From: Mesotaenium endlicherianum
Lineage: Eukaryota > Streptophyta > Zygnematophyceae > Zygnematales > Mesotaeniaceae
Assembly (NCBI GenBank): GCA_009602735.1
Contig: WELA01006381.1
Span: 124,001 to 188,000 of the forward strand
DNA length: 64,000 nt
Reading direction: 5' to 3'
A model generated the notes under the pieces. It worked only from the letters and a program-made list of their open reading frames with translations. It did no database searches and was not told the origin of the DNA. This document shows positions 11,795 to 22,309 of the stretch, piece after piece (positions within the stretch are counted from its first letter, which is position 1; each line of letters starts with the position of its first letter). The position numbers were made by a program, and so were the translations under genes.

Positions 11795-12202
11795 AAAATA
11801 ATCACCAACCTTTCTACCAATATGTTTTGTTGCCGCAAAATTAGCTCATGTTTCTGCTTCGCGAGCAGCACACAGGCACCAACCCCATAGGCCAAGGCTC
11901 ATGCCTCCATAACAGCTTTGTTTTCCCCTTCGTTTTATTCTACAGCACTTATTCAACTCGTAAGTAACTTTCACCGTCCTTCATTCACCTCGACGACTTG
12001 CTCACTCTTATTTCTTGTTTTTTGTTTTCTTGTGCTTGTTGCTGTAGCAAGCGCTAAGTCTAGTAGTCTCTGTAATTATGCTCATACTGGTGGAACCTGT
12101 TGCATGATCTCAAATGTTCTTCAGTTTCATGTTGGCGTACATATATCGCATTCCAAATTGAAGAGCAAAGCTTGCTGTGCAATGTAACTTGTTCACTTCA
12201 AG

Positions 12203-12586
12203 TTAGTATTCACATGCAATACCGCACACGACCCCGACCTTTCCAAACCCGCCATAGGCTCCCCACAGACCTGACGTTGGACTCCCAGAATGAGTGTAAG
12301 AGTGCAGTGCCTTACCTTCACGGGGGAGAAGAAGTTGTAAGCTACACAGATTCTTAGGTGCACAAATCGTTTGCTGGAGGTAGATACCTGCAATAGCAGA
12401 CACTCCTAGGGTCCAGAGCGTGCTTCCAAAGTAGCAGCCCTCGAGCAAGCTGATGGCTCCAAACACTACGAGGGAGATGAGGGGGCTCAGGAGGAAGGCC
12501 AAGGCTGTGGAGCTTTCCTGAGAAGAGACAAAGTAATGAGAGAAGCTCATGTTAGACATTATGTGGCAGCAAATGAGTCCAAACAA
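12203..12586 (-). pseudogene. Possible captured gene fragment with a hydrophobic exon
   Basis: A minus-strand frame of 127 codons contains a strongly hydrophobic stretch (LAFLLSPLISLVVFGAISLL and following) that could form one or two membrane helices. The block 12388-12517 looks like an exon: it is preceded on the minus strand by a pyrimidine-rich TCTCTTCTCAG acceptor and followed by CAG/GTATCT. A further possible intron (GTAAGG...CGTCAG) lies before a short GLWGAYGG tail that ends in a stop. The 400-bp pyrimidine-rich tract upstream on this strand would suit an intron. I recognise no family. Because it lies inside a transposon without transposase, capture of a host gene piece (Pack-type element) is a reasonable guess. 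A fortuitous frame is the alternative. Confidence 0.35.
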
Positions 12587-12599
12587 TATAAGGGCAATT

Positions 12600-12960
12600 T
12601 GGGACTGAAGAAGAAGGACATGGCTGTGGGAGAGTGGGAGTGGGAGAGTTGGAGTGAGAGAATGGAAGAGGAGTGAGAAAGTGGGAGGGTGGGAGAAAGA
12701 GTGGGAAGGGGAGTGGGAGGAAAAATAGTGGACAATGGGAGTGATATATTAGGGTGAGTGGGAGTGGGAGAGTGCAAGTGGGAAGTGGAAGAATGTGGGA
12801 GGGGAGAGAATGTGAGAAGAAGGAGTAAGAGGGAATGCAAATGTGAGAGAATGAGAGAAAGGGAGTAAATGAGGGTGACAGTGATAGTGAGTGACTGTGT
12901 GACTGGAAATGAGAAAACAGATCTGGGGGGGGAGGGAAGGGGAGGGGGGAGAACCATGGA
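12600..12960. repeat. GA-rich (GTGGGAGTGGGAGA-type) low-complexity tract
   Basis: About 360 bases consist largely of irregular GTGGGAG and GAGAGTG units on the + strand (pyrimidine-rich on the minus strand). Long open frames across it come from the biased composition and are not genes. Confidence 0.85.
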
Positions 12961-13039
12961 CTTGAGATGTTTCGGCCCTTGCTGGAGTGTGTGGCTGCGA
13001 GTGCATGCTGGCTGAGGCTGTCGAAGGCAGGGAACACAA

Positions 13040-15371
13040 AGTGCAAAATAAGTTGTCCTCACGCGCGGAAGAGACTGGTGGTTGCTACGCTTGAGCATGC
13101 AGTCAGGAAGCCCTAGACATTGGGGGAGAGCAAGCCCAGCAGGAGCAGGAGCGCCAAGTATTGCAGGGCTTGGAGGGGAGTGCGGCGTTGGGGCGTGCGC
13201 CCACGCCCACATGGCGCTTCTACGCAAGCTAGGCGGGCACTCTGCCGCCAGTTGTTGGTGACCTGACTGGCCTCGGTGAGTGTTCCCCCTCTTCCCTACC
13301 CTTACCCTCTCTCCGGGCCTCCTGACCGCGCGTCTGGTCTGCGTGCCTGTCGGGTGTTGAGCTACAGTTGCTTTTGGCCTCGCTTCTGGCCCCCCCACAC
13401 CTCTCTCTGGCGCCCAGGTCAGCAGGTTGTGTACGGGTACAGTGGCGGCAGCCTGTCATGGGGGGGGCGAGCCTCAGCGCAGCGCCAGCTGTCGGCTCGG
13501 ATGCTGAGCTGGATTGCGGGACCCGCAGGCGTTCTCGGCTGGCAGAGTGTGGGGTGGGGAAGGATCAGGGGGAAGGAGCAGGGGCTGGCCGCGCGTTGAG
13601 GGGCGTTGGCGGCTGGGGGGTGAGGGGCGAGAGGCGGCCATCGTCCGCGTCGTGATGTTCCTCGCGGGTGCAAACTACGGCTGTCGGGTGGCGGGTGCCC
13701 GCGTCGGACTGAGGCGTGGCAATGCCACCTGGCACCCCCTTGGCCCCGGGCGGCAGGCAAGTGGGGCCGCAACAGCAGCGGCAGGAACGGCAGCTACCTG
13801 AGGTCAAGAAGGGCCATATTGTGCTGGCAGCAGCAAAAGCAGGCAGGAGCCTCCAGCAGCCACTCCGCAGCTGGCAGGAGTGGTGGTGGCGCAAATATCT
13901 GGCAGTGGCGGGCGCTATACGGCGCAGGAACTCACTCCACTGCCTTGGGGGAGCTGTCTAGGGGTTGTGTGCAGGGGTTCGACGGCAGCTGCGACACCCG
14001 TCTTTGTGGGGTGTGCGATGGGGGGGGTAGGGGGGGGGCTAGGCGCACGCCAGGAGGGGGTGAGGCGTGTGTGTGCCGGCCGACAGGCACGTGCGTGCGC
14101 ACACACGTCTGCGAGTGTGCAAACCTGTGTGCGTGCAGGTGTGTGCGTGTGCGGGCGGGCGGGCAAGGATTGGGTGCATGCGCGTGTGGCAATGTATGAA
14201 CATGCGTGGGCAGGAGAGTGGGCGAACTAGTGGGCGCGCGCGTGGGGGTGGTGCGGGATGGGTGTGCGTATGCACGTGCGCCTGCACACGTGTGTGCATG
14301 TACGCACGTGTGTGTGGGCGCCCTGACGATGATAATCACCAGGTGCCTCCTCGCATGTGTGCTGCTGCCCCCCGTGCAGTCCGACCATTTAAATGCTTGC
14401 TGTCAGGCACTTCTTCTAGCTCACCCAGCCAGCCAGCCAGCCAGCCAGCCGGTCATGCGCGCGCGCGCGTGCGTGAGCATGAGCTTGCGCTACTCCCGCG
14501 CATTTGGCCCGCACGCCCGCTGGCTGGCTGGCTGGCTTGCTGCAGCTCCCTCCTCCTTTTGCATTGCCTGCCTCCTGCGTGGTGCGCAAACTCTGCAGAC
14601 ACAGCGCGTCAGCGTGCCAAGCTCGCTCGTGGAGGGGAGCGGGGCGAGCAAGCAACGTCGCGTGTGTGCTAGTGCCAGACCTAGTGGCATCTTCCCGGAG
14701 GACGACAAGGCTGGAGTGTGGTGCCCTGCAGCCCGACGTGCTGTCAGGGACGCCCCCTTACTGCTGTCCAGAGACTCTGTGCAGTGGCCAATGGCAGCAG
14801 TCATGTGTGCGGCGGTCGACGGCTGCAGCAGCACTCCCCTGGTCTGGTGCTGGTGCGCAGGGGGGGGCCGGGGGGCTGGACGAAGTGCACGTGTGCGCGC
14901 GCACTTGGAGGACTGTGAGCTTGCGTGTGCGCATGTGTGCCGGCGAGCGAGCTTTAAGATGCCCACGCACATCTCTGTGTGCGCCTGGGGGCATGTTTCC
15001 ATTTATGTGCTTACAAGTATGTGAGCATGTGTGTGCACTCGTGTTTCTTGGGTGCATGTGTGTGTGCGGTTGTGGAGATGGGTACGCGTGTGTAGGCTTT
15101 TGTGTCTGGGTGCACGTATATGCATACGTGCGCGCGTGGCGTGCACCTAAAACATCTCTCATCCTCTCTCCCTTACATTTCTTCTTCAAGCTTGCCAATG
15201 CAACTGAGCACACAGGCGTCCATGCGTGTTGCATGTGCAATCTCGTATGTGCGAAAGTGTGTGGGGGGGGCCCTGTGGGTGCATCTGTGTGCTTGTGCGC
15301 GCGCGCGTGTACATGCGTGTATGTGTGTGTTGCTGCTTGCGGTTGTGAGCTTGTATGTGCGTGCATGTCAC

Positions 15372-15411
<40 letters not shown>

Positions 15412-15414
15412 TAG
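13040..15414. repeat. GC-rich region with microsatellites
   Basis: This 2.4-kb stretch is far more GC- and CpG-rich than its surroundings. It contains runs of G, a GCCA repeat (14425-14452), TGTGCG/GCGC-type alternating purine-pyrimidine tracts, a GCTG repeat near 14518-14540 and a (TG)n run at 15375-15414. Open frames of up to 305 codons occur on both strands but translate into cysteine-, histidine- and arginine-rich low-complexity sequence typical of non-coding GC-rich DNA. It may be a CpG island captured by the transposon. No gene is supported. Confidence 0.7.
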
Positions 15415-15449
15415 TTCTTAGTTCTTACTACTAAGTAAGTACTTCTTAG

Positions 15450-15830
15450 TTCTTATACATGCTTGTTAAGAATTTAAAACTTCTTCATACTTTTTCATTG
15501 AAGCTCATTATACTCGATTTAGAAGCAATGATACTCCTAAGCCTTCTTATTGAACTAGTTGACTAGATAGAAAGTACAAAATACGTGCTCTGCTAAGCAG
15601 CCCTCCCTGTGTTAGTGAGCAAAAGTGAGTACAAAATTTTTGGTCATTCTTAAATGTGGAATTTATAAACACATGCTTGTTAAGACTTTGAATCATGTTT
15701 ACACTTCTTTATTTAAGCTTATTCTACTATATTGAGAAGTAATGATACCCCTAATTGTTCTTATTGATTGAATAAATAAGTCAGGAAGTACAATAAACAT
15801 GCTTTACTAAGCGGCCCTCACAGCTTGGGA
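15450..15830. repeat. Two imperfect tandem units of about 200 bp
   Basis: Unit 1 (about 15457-15609) and unit 2 (about 15662-15823) share CATGCTTGTTAAGA, an AGAAGTAATGATAC-like block, TTCTTATTGA, GAAAGTACAA and a closing GCTAAGCAGCCCTCC/ACTAAGCGGCCCTCA. They are AT-rich and non-coding, and lie in the right arm of the hAT-like element. Confidence 0.65.
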
Positions 15831-16458
15831 ATTATGATTGCACAATGAAATTATACAAGGAAAAAGCAACTGTTTAATTATGTTGAGTATCGGTGAAACG
15901 CCATAATCTCTAATTACTGTGTATGGCAACTTGATAAGGCTCCGGTCCATAGCCGGTGACGGGGTTTTAAGTCCGTCCGCATGCAGCTAGATCCCTGAAT
16001 TAAAATGGTAATTCTTACTACATATATGTATCAATTAAGCATTGTTTAGTAACATGATAAGCGCCAAAGGCCGTCGTGTAGAACCAATCCGGCACTTTGG
16101 ATAGTCTCAAGCCCTTGCACCCGGTGGCGGGAGTTCAAACCCGTCCGCTAACACTCGATTTGGTTGATGAAATTCGGAACTATTTTCGTGACTCGTCGCT
16201 GCGAAGCGGGTTGCGAAATTTTCCGGAAGCTGAAGAAAAAAATATAGCCATTTTGAACGAAAAAAACAAACTGACACTACGTAGTACTTTTACACGTGCG
16301 GCCGACATGGGACGTCAACGTCGGAGCTATTTGACGTCAACGCCGTCGTGACTTGGCGTACTGAGCGTACTAGTCCTTTTTTTGGAACACCGATCTAAGC
16401 GAACTAGCGTATTAGTCGAACTAGGCGAACAAGCGTACAGCGTAACCCTAAGTTGTTC

Positions 16459-17760
16459 TCGGGAATGCCGCTTCGACGAGTTCGGCACCTGCATCTGCTA
16501 TACCACCAATCCATGTTCAACCTGTGGTGCAATCAGCTATTCCACTTGCATGGGAAGTGCGTGCACCTAAGCTTGAAGTGTATAATGAAGAGCGTGGATC
16601 GCCGCGGGTTCATCAGTGGATTTTTTGAGTAAGGAAGTTTATGGAGTATTCTGCGCTCACGCCGGACAGGCAAGTCGCCTTTGTGATTACTTTGCTGAAG
16701 AAGAGTGTTGGAGCTTGGTATGAGCAAGAAGAGCAGCTGTTTGGTGTTCCTGCTACTGTTGATCAGCTCTTTGAAGGCTTGAAGAGGCAATTTCAACCTA
16801 TTGCACCCAAAGATACCCCTCGAGATCTATTGGTGCACCTTCGTCAACAAGGAAGCGTTCAGGAGTATGCATCGCGCTTCAACGAGCTGGTGCTACAATG
16901 TCCATCCATGCACGAGTCGGAGATGATGGACAAGTTCAAGAGGGGACTCGCCAACTGTGGCCAAGGAAGGCGCTCAAAGACCCTATTAGTCTCGGAGAAA
17001 TGATGGCATTGGCGACGAGGGTCGACGCAGTGGAGTATAGTCAGAGGCAATGGGGCAACCAAAACTTTAGAGGACATAAACTCTTTGGATCTCAAGCGCC
17101 AAGCACAAGTGGTCAAGGTCCAGTACCTATGGAGTTGGGACTAGTCCAGAATCAGCTGGAGCGATGCGAACAAAAAGATAACTCGAGGTACTTTGATCGC
17201 GAGCCAATTGTACTTATACAATTCAAACCGACACTTCTATCGCTCCACGCGACGTGTCGCACGCGCCACATCCGGTCACGCGACAAATCGTTACACTCCT
17301 CCCACCTACAAGTGTGCACGTCCCGAGCACTCATGCTCCGGCACCCGTGAGGGACATTATTTTGGAATAGTGTCCTTTCTTCGCACAATCCAAAGATCGC
17401 CGTACGGTCGTACCATCGACGAGTTTTGCACCCCGCGGGATTTAAACCCTTGTCCCCTGGGCACGGTTGCGTATGTTTGCGCTCCAATACCAATGAAACG
17501 AAACGATCAAAAAGGTAACTCGAGGTACTTTGATCGAGCGCCACTTGTACTTATACAATCCAAACCGACACTTCTATCGCTTCATGCGACGTGTCGCACG
17601 CGCCGCATCCGGCCACGCGGCGGATCCTTACACCAGCGGAGGCAACAGAATGTCTAGCCAAGAGGACCCTGTTATAATTGTGGCAAGCTTGGACATCTGG
17701 CTTGAGACTGTCGTGTGAAGACGAAGCAACCTCAACAACAGAAGAAAGGAGGACGCCAGT
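16459..17760 (+). mobile_element. Chromovirus gag domain and CCHC knuckle
   Basis: gag-coding sequence resumes after the hAT-like insertion. It includes the retrotransposon gag core (about 16641-16990) with TLLKKSVGAWYEQ, LFEGLKRQFQPI, and QEYASRFNELVLQCPSMHE, the usual gypsy gag signature. A TRIM occupies 17157-17632. Beyond it, a CYNCGKLGHL-type CCHC zinc knuckle (about 17668-17712) marks the nucleocapsid end. It is broken. Confidence 0.88.
17157..17632 (-). mobile_element. TRIM (terminal-repeat retrotransposon in miniature), 476 bp
   Basis: Two 139-bp direct repeats (17157-17295 and 17494-17632) flank a 198-bp interior. On the minus strand they read TGTAA...CA, the right one is adjoined by a tRNA-iMet-type primer site (GCGCTCCAATACCA on the + strand, 17479-17492), and the left one by the purine tract GGTGGGAGGAG. 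The flanks TCAGC (17152-17156) and CCAGC (17633-17637) are a 5-bp target duplication with one mismatch. No coding capacity is seen. Size, repeats, primer site and polypurine tract together are diagnostic of a TRIM. Confidence 0.92.
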
Positions 17761-18178
17761 AAGTCCTTCTGGGGTGTCTTCTAGCATGAAGATGGGAACC
17801 CACAAGGAGGTTATCCTCAGGAGCCTACCAAGCGAAAGACGAGACATTGACAAGCCTATTATTGTGAAAGGAGTAGTCGACGCCAACAAGGCAAAGTGGA
17901 TGGTCGACAGTGGCGCAAGTGCAACTTTTGTGCACAAGAAGATGGTAAAAGAGTAGCGAACCCCTGTGCAGAAGCATTATGAGCCTAAAGAGGCAATTTT
18001 GGTGAATGGGCAAAGGCTCAAGTGTGGTGCACCTACGGAAGCTATTCACGTGGAAGTAGCGGGGCACCGGAGTAAGGAAGTTATGGAGCAGGCAGAGTTA
18101 GGTCACCATGAGGTGATATTGGGCCGACCATGGCTAAAAAAGCCAACCCTCAAGTCCACTGGAGCACAGGACAAGTGA
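17761..18178 (+). mobile_element. Chromovirus aspartic protease region
   Basis: The segment carries VDSGASATFVHKKMV (about 17899-17943), which has the D-S-G active-site motif of retroviral-type aspartic protease, then HHEVILGRPWL, typical of the C-terminal protease lobe in gypsy elements. It lies between the gag knuckle and reverse transcriptase. The protease would process the polyprotein in the virus-like particle. It is broken. Confidence 0.85.
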
Positions 18179-18201
18179 AGGTCCAAGGGCGTGATGGTTG
18201 A

Positions 18202-19578
18202 ATGGAGATAGCGAAACAGGTGGAGGTAGATACGACCACAAGTAACTGTCATCTGTCGAGTCTGCAAGTTAAGAAGCTATGTAGGGCAAATCAGGTGAAG
18301 GAGATGTACCTTATTTTGGTGGCCCTGGCTCGATCATCAGATGGAGCAAGCGTGAATCCTAAAAGCCTGGGCAAGCAAGGGTCGCCGGAAGAGCAAGTAG
18401 TGGTATCTGCTCCCCTTGCTCAGAAGGAGCAGAGCTCAACCGCTCAAGAGAAGAAGAAGCCTGCTGAGATGCCTGCCCAAATTAAGGCGCTGTTGGAGGA
18501 GTTTGAGTGCATTTATCCTGAGGAACTACCAGAAGTACCTCCACAAAGAGCTATGGAGCACAAGATCGAGTTGGAACCTGGGAGCAAACCACCAGTGAGA
18601 CCCGCCTATCAACAATCGTTTGCGAAGTTGGATGAGCTGAAGAAGCAGCTGACAAAGTTATTGGAGAAGGGATTCATCCAACCCACCGAGTCTTCATTTG
18701 CAGCGCCAGTCTTATTTGTGAAGAAAGAGGATGGGACTATGAGGATGTGTGTCGAATACCGAGCACTCAATATGATCAGCATCAAGAACAGATACTCACT
18801 TCCACAAGTGGACGAGTTGATTGACAGGCTTGTCGGGGCAAAGTATTTCTCGAAGATCGACTTGAGGAGTGGCTATCACCAGGTACGCATTGCGGAAGAA
18901 GATGTTCAGAAAACTTCTTTCAGGACTCGCTATGGCTTATTGGAGTTCACAGTCATGCCTTTTGGGTTGACTAATGCACCTGCTACATTCATGAGACTCA
19001 TGAATAGTATCTTCGGACCCTACTTGGACCAGTTTGTGGTGGTATTTTTGGAGGACATCTTGATATATTCGAAGACCTTGGAGGAGCATGTGGAGCATCT
19101 CAAGAAGGCGTTGGAGGTCTTGAGAGATCAGAAGCTGTATGGAAAGATGAGCAAGTGCGACTCCTGTCACAAGGAAGTCGAGATTTTGGGACACATAGTG
19201 GGAGTTGAAGGAGTCAAAGTGGAGCAGAAGAGGGTGCAATTAGTCAGAGATTGGCCGATACCTGCTGATATTCATCAACTCAGGAGCTTCCTCGGCATGG
19301 CAAATTATTATCGACGCTTCATTGAAGGATTTGCCAAGGTGTGTGCACCGCTCACGGACATGTTGAAGAAGCAGGAGAAGTGGCTGTGGGGTGACAAGGA
19401 GCAGCAAGCCTTTGAGAAAATTAAAGAGTGGTTGACTCAAACAACTGTGATAACGATTGCAACTCCAAAGCTTTCTTTCACCATCATCACAGACGCATTA
19501 AACTTCGCAGTTGGAGCCATTCTTCTCCAAGATCAGGGCAATGGATTGCAACTGTGGCATATGAGAGCTGGAAGTTGA
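18202..19578 (+). mobile_element. Chromovirus reverse transcriptase and start of RNase H
   Basis: A 458-codon frame spans the linker and the gypsy RT. It shows the VRPAYQQSFAKLDELKKQL opening, GFIQPTESSFAAPVLFVKK, the MRMCVEYRALN fingers, RYSLPQVDELID, YFSKIDLRSGYHQVRI, the MPFGLTNAPATF palm motif and LRSFLGMANYYRRFI of the thumb. RNase H begins about residue 415 (TDALNFAVGAILLQD). It would copy the genomic RNA within the particle. The linker matches the relic at 9628-9831. The copy is not intact. Confidence 0.92.
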
Positions 19579-21270
19579 GTCCGGCTGAGCACAACCATAC
19601 AGCACACGAGCGGGAGATGTTGGCTATTATCCAGGCTTTGAGGATTTGGCGATGTTATGTGGACGGATGGAAGGTGTTCATAAGAAGGTCCATAAGAGCT
19701 TGGAGATGTTTATGACACAGCCAACGTTAACACCAAGACAGGCAAGGTGGATGGAGTTTCTGCAACAGTTCGAGCACAAGATTGAGTACTTACCTGGGAA
19801 GATCAACCCTGCAGACGCTTTATCCAGGAGGTGTGATCTTGCAGTTGTATCAGTCATCAAGGAGAGTATGGACTTCGAGAACAAGCATAAGAGAGGTTAT
19901 GAGAAGGACCCAAAGTTTGCAGATGGTGGAGCAGCTGAGTTCAACTCAAGTATGCAGAAGGACGGCATATGGTATTATGGTGATTCTAAGAGAGAGGTGG
20001 TGCCTGACATCAAGGAGCTACGAGACTTACTACTTGCGGAGCACCATGATTGCTTATATGCTGGACACTTCATAAGCGAGAAGACGGCAAACGTGCTGAA
20101 ACGAGAGTATTGTTGGAGAAGCATGGACAAGGACATCGAGGAGTGGATCAGGAGTTGCGATGCGTGCCAGCGGAACAAGACACCGAATCAAAAGAAGGGA
20201 GGTGCATTGCAACCCCTGCCTATTCCAGAGTATCCTTGAAGCAGATTGCTATGGACTTCATCACATCGTTACCAAGAAGTGGTCAAGGGCACGATGCAGT
20301 ATGGGTTGTGTCCTAATATACTTAGCAAGATGGCTCACTTCATTCTCATGAAGGAGAATTCTACGGCAGCAGTTGTGGCACGGCTATTCTTTGATCACAT
20401 GTATTCAGGCTACATGGGTTACCAAAGGTGATTGTTTCAGATCGAGATCCAAGGTTCACTAGCAACTTTTGGCGGTCATTGTTTACTTTGATGGGGACCA
20501 AGCTGAGTATGAGCACTTCCTATTATTCTCAGACAGACGGGCAGAGTAAGAGGCTCAACAGAACTCTGCAAGAGATGTTCAAAAGTTTTACTGTGGGACC
20601 CCTCAGAGTGGGACAAGAAGCTGCCACGGTTGGAGTTTGCCTACAACAACAGCATGCAGGGATCTACCAAGCAGTCACCATCTACTATGGTTTATGGAAG
20701 AAAAGTATATTATCCAGGGAGCATATTGCTCGAGAAGGCCAAGGAGACTCAGGTTCCTACTACGCAAGCTTTTATGGAGCGGATGGCCAAGACTTGGGAC
20801 ATGGCAAAGACGTGTATTTGGAAGGCATAGGAAGAGCGGGTCAAGCATACTAACAATCACCGGAGGGAAGTGACATTTCATGTGGGCGACAAAGTACTAT
20901 TGTCAACAGATTATCTACCTTTCACGGGCAAGAGAAAACTGCGAGCACGATTTACAGGTCCATTTTCGATACTCAAGCAAGTGAATCCAGTGGCCTACAA
21001 AATTGGAACTTCCTTCACATTGGTGTATACATGATGTGTTCCATGTCAGTTACCTGCGGCCATACGTTGACCCGAGTAAAGGACATCCAGGACAACTACC
21101 TACACCGCCACCACCGGTCGAGATCGATGATGTATTGGAGTATGGAGTGGAGGCGATTGTTGACGATTAACGAGTCAAGCAAGGTCAACGATTTGTCCAA
21201 GAGTATCTGGTCAAGTGGAAAAAGTACCACGCGGGCGACAACACTTGCGAGCCCGAGGCCAACTTAACTT
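19579..21270 (+). mobile_element. Chromovirus RNase H tail, integrase and chromodomain
   Basis: RNase H continues to INPADALSRR (about 19803-19832). An HHCC zinc domain follows (about 20041-20180, ending SCDACQRNK), then the integrase catalytic core with YYSQTDGQSKRLNR and a C-terminal beta domain. A chromodomain near 21130-21270 (Q-E-Y-L-V-K-W-K-K-Y and C-E-P-E-A-N-L) closes the polyprotein. Chromodomains in this position bind modified histone tails and steer insertion. It is broken in several places. Confidence 0.88.
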
Positions 21271-21323
21271 ATTGTAAGAGTAAGTTGAGGCATAATTTGC
21301 AGAATGCGTCGAAGACGTCGCAT

Positions 21324-21340
21324 CTTAAGGGGGGGGGTGA
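21324..21340 (+). other. Polypurine tract of the chromovirus
   Basis: A purine run (AAGGGGGGGGGTGA) lies directly against the 3' LTR start at 21341, where plus-strand DNA synthesis is primed. The upstream GACGTCGCATCTTAAG also occurs beside the LTR of the young element at 7829-7870. Confidence 0.85.
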
Positions 21341-22042
21341 TGTAAGGTCATAGGATTGTAGTGTGCATTTCTGTGGTCATTTTGATACAAAATTCATCAA
21401 ATTTGGTTAGTTGTTGAGAAATTCATGGATTTTTGAAGTTTAATCAATTTAAAGGTTGGTCGTCGACTGTCCTTAATTTAAGGTGAGCGCGACCGTCGGA
21501 TTGACCGACAGCGTCGAGCAATCTGGGCCATTAGAGTGAATTCGAACCTTCAAGTAATTTCGGCAGACGCGGAGTGCTGACCAGGTCAATTTACCTAGAA
21601 GTTTCAGATTAGCTAAGCGCGTCTAAATTAGTAGATTCTAGATATTTCGATGCATGCAGGTGGTCATCAAATCGGCTCGACACACCGGATGAGGCTGATC
21701 TGGCCTTTTCACAATTAATCTGGAAGGGACGGTTTGACAAACACTATAAATTGTTTTGCTAAGCAACCTTGCCTCCTGGGGGCGAACGATCGTCGTAGAA
21801 AACTATAAAGAGGCATAACTTCTTCGTTTCTTAACAGTTTTCACTTCTGTAAATTTCTACGAGTTTGTCATGACAAGGCCTTTTATCCTACTCCAATTGT
21901 GAGCACTTTCTTGCTACTCAAATTATTGAGTAATTTTCCTAAGCTTTCTTAGAGACATGCTGCTGCACTCTAGAGTTTGATTGCAACTAGTTTGGTTCCT
22001 TGTGAGTCACTACGCTTCCACTAAGGCAATCCGCCCCTTTCA
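21341..22042 (+). repeat. 3' LTR of the chromovirus
   Basis: The 702-bp repeat TGTAAGGTCATAGG...CCGCCCCTTTCA pairs with 5949-6633. A count over the first 360 bases gives about 45 differences, which suggests an old insertion. Confidence 0.93.
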
Positions 22043-22290
22043 AAGTGCCACCTGCTTGGGACTTTTGGCGTCACCATCCTCTATTAGCCTTCACCATTCT
22101 TTGCAAGGACTTGTAATCGGATGGCGAGTAGAATATGTCCCCTAGCACCTACACTTACATCCTCGTCTTTGCCTGTGCAATATGTATGCTGGCACCATTT
22201 TTGGCCCAAGAAGTTTTGGACTCTTGGTCCTTCAACGTCCATCATTTTCCAATTGATGCAAGGAGTTGTTGAAATTAGCTCCCCGTACAA
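22043..22290 (-). pseudogene. Upstream half of an unrecognised reading frame
   Basis: On the minus strand this segment holds a frame that includes PRVQNFLGQKWCQHTYC and GARGHILLAIRLQV and ends in two adjacent stops. An ATG six bases later opens the roughly 95-codon frame that continued into 5943-5691 before the 16-kb element arrived. No domain is recognised. At about 22310 it meets the methyltransferase element. Confidence 0.35.
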
Positions 22291-22309
22291 TCCTCATTTA
22301 AGGTGCGTA

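Larger units (their letters stand above)
6876..16450. mobile_element. hAT-like DNA transposon inserted in the chromovirus gag (non-autonomous)
   Basis: Both ends share an inverted motif: CAGGATTACGCCGTACG at 6876 and, read inward from the other end, TAGGGTTACGCTGTACG at 16450. Flanks are AGTTGTTG (6868-6875) and AGTTGTTC (16451-16458), an 8-bp duplication with one mismatch, as expected for the hAT superfamily. The 9.6 kb includes a 4.7-kb LTR element (7117-11794), leaving about 4.9 kb of its own sequence. No transposase is visible, so it is probably mobilised by another element. Its right half holds a possible captured gene piece (12203-12586), a GA-rich tract, a GC-rich microsatellite region and two tandem AT-rich units. 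The terminal motif resembles the left end of the hAT transposon at 29949. Confidence 0.75.
5949..22042 (+). mobile_element. Ty3/gypsy chromovirus, 16.1 kb including later insertions
   Basis: This is a complete-ended LTR retrotransposon on the + strand. It is bounded by LTRs 5949-6633 and 21341-22042, both TG...CA, and flanked by the perfect 5-bp duplication AAGTG (5944-5948 and 22043-22047). A tRNA-iMet-type primer site follows the 5' LTR and a polypurine tract precedes the 3' LTR. Parts in order are gag with a CCHC knuckle, protease, reverse transcriptase, RNase H, integrase and a C-terminal chromodomain, which places it among the chromoviruses. A hAT-like element (6876-16450) and a TRIM (17157-17632) sit inside gag. 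LTR divergence by eye is about 10-13%, so the insertion is old. The copy is broken, with roughly five to ten breaks apart from the insertions. The internal part without insertions would be about 4.6 kb, normal for the family. Confidence 0.93.

Noticed and set aside
11918-12187. Apparent small secreted protein with a hydrophobic leader (LLFLVFCFLVLVAVASA)
   Set aside because: The frame has no ATG before the hydrophobic part and lies in transposon DNA. The leader is likely fortuitous.
13276-15434. Open frames of 80-305 codons on both strands of the GC-rich region
   Set aside because: They overlap each other on both strands, are rich in Cys/His/Arg from TG/CA repeats and show no domain. They are a composition artefact.
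16060-16160. tRNA-like or SINE B-box (GAGTTCAAACCCGTCCG) with a similar block near 15960
   Set aside because: The T-arm-like string is present, but the stem-loop does not have the correct 5-bp/7-nt geometry and no acceptor, D or anticodon arms can be folded around it. It was not called as tRNA or SINE.
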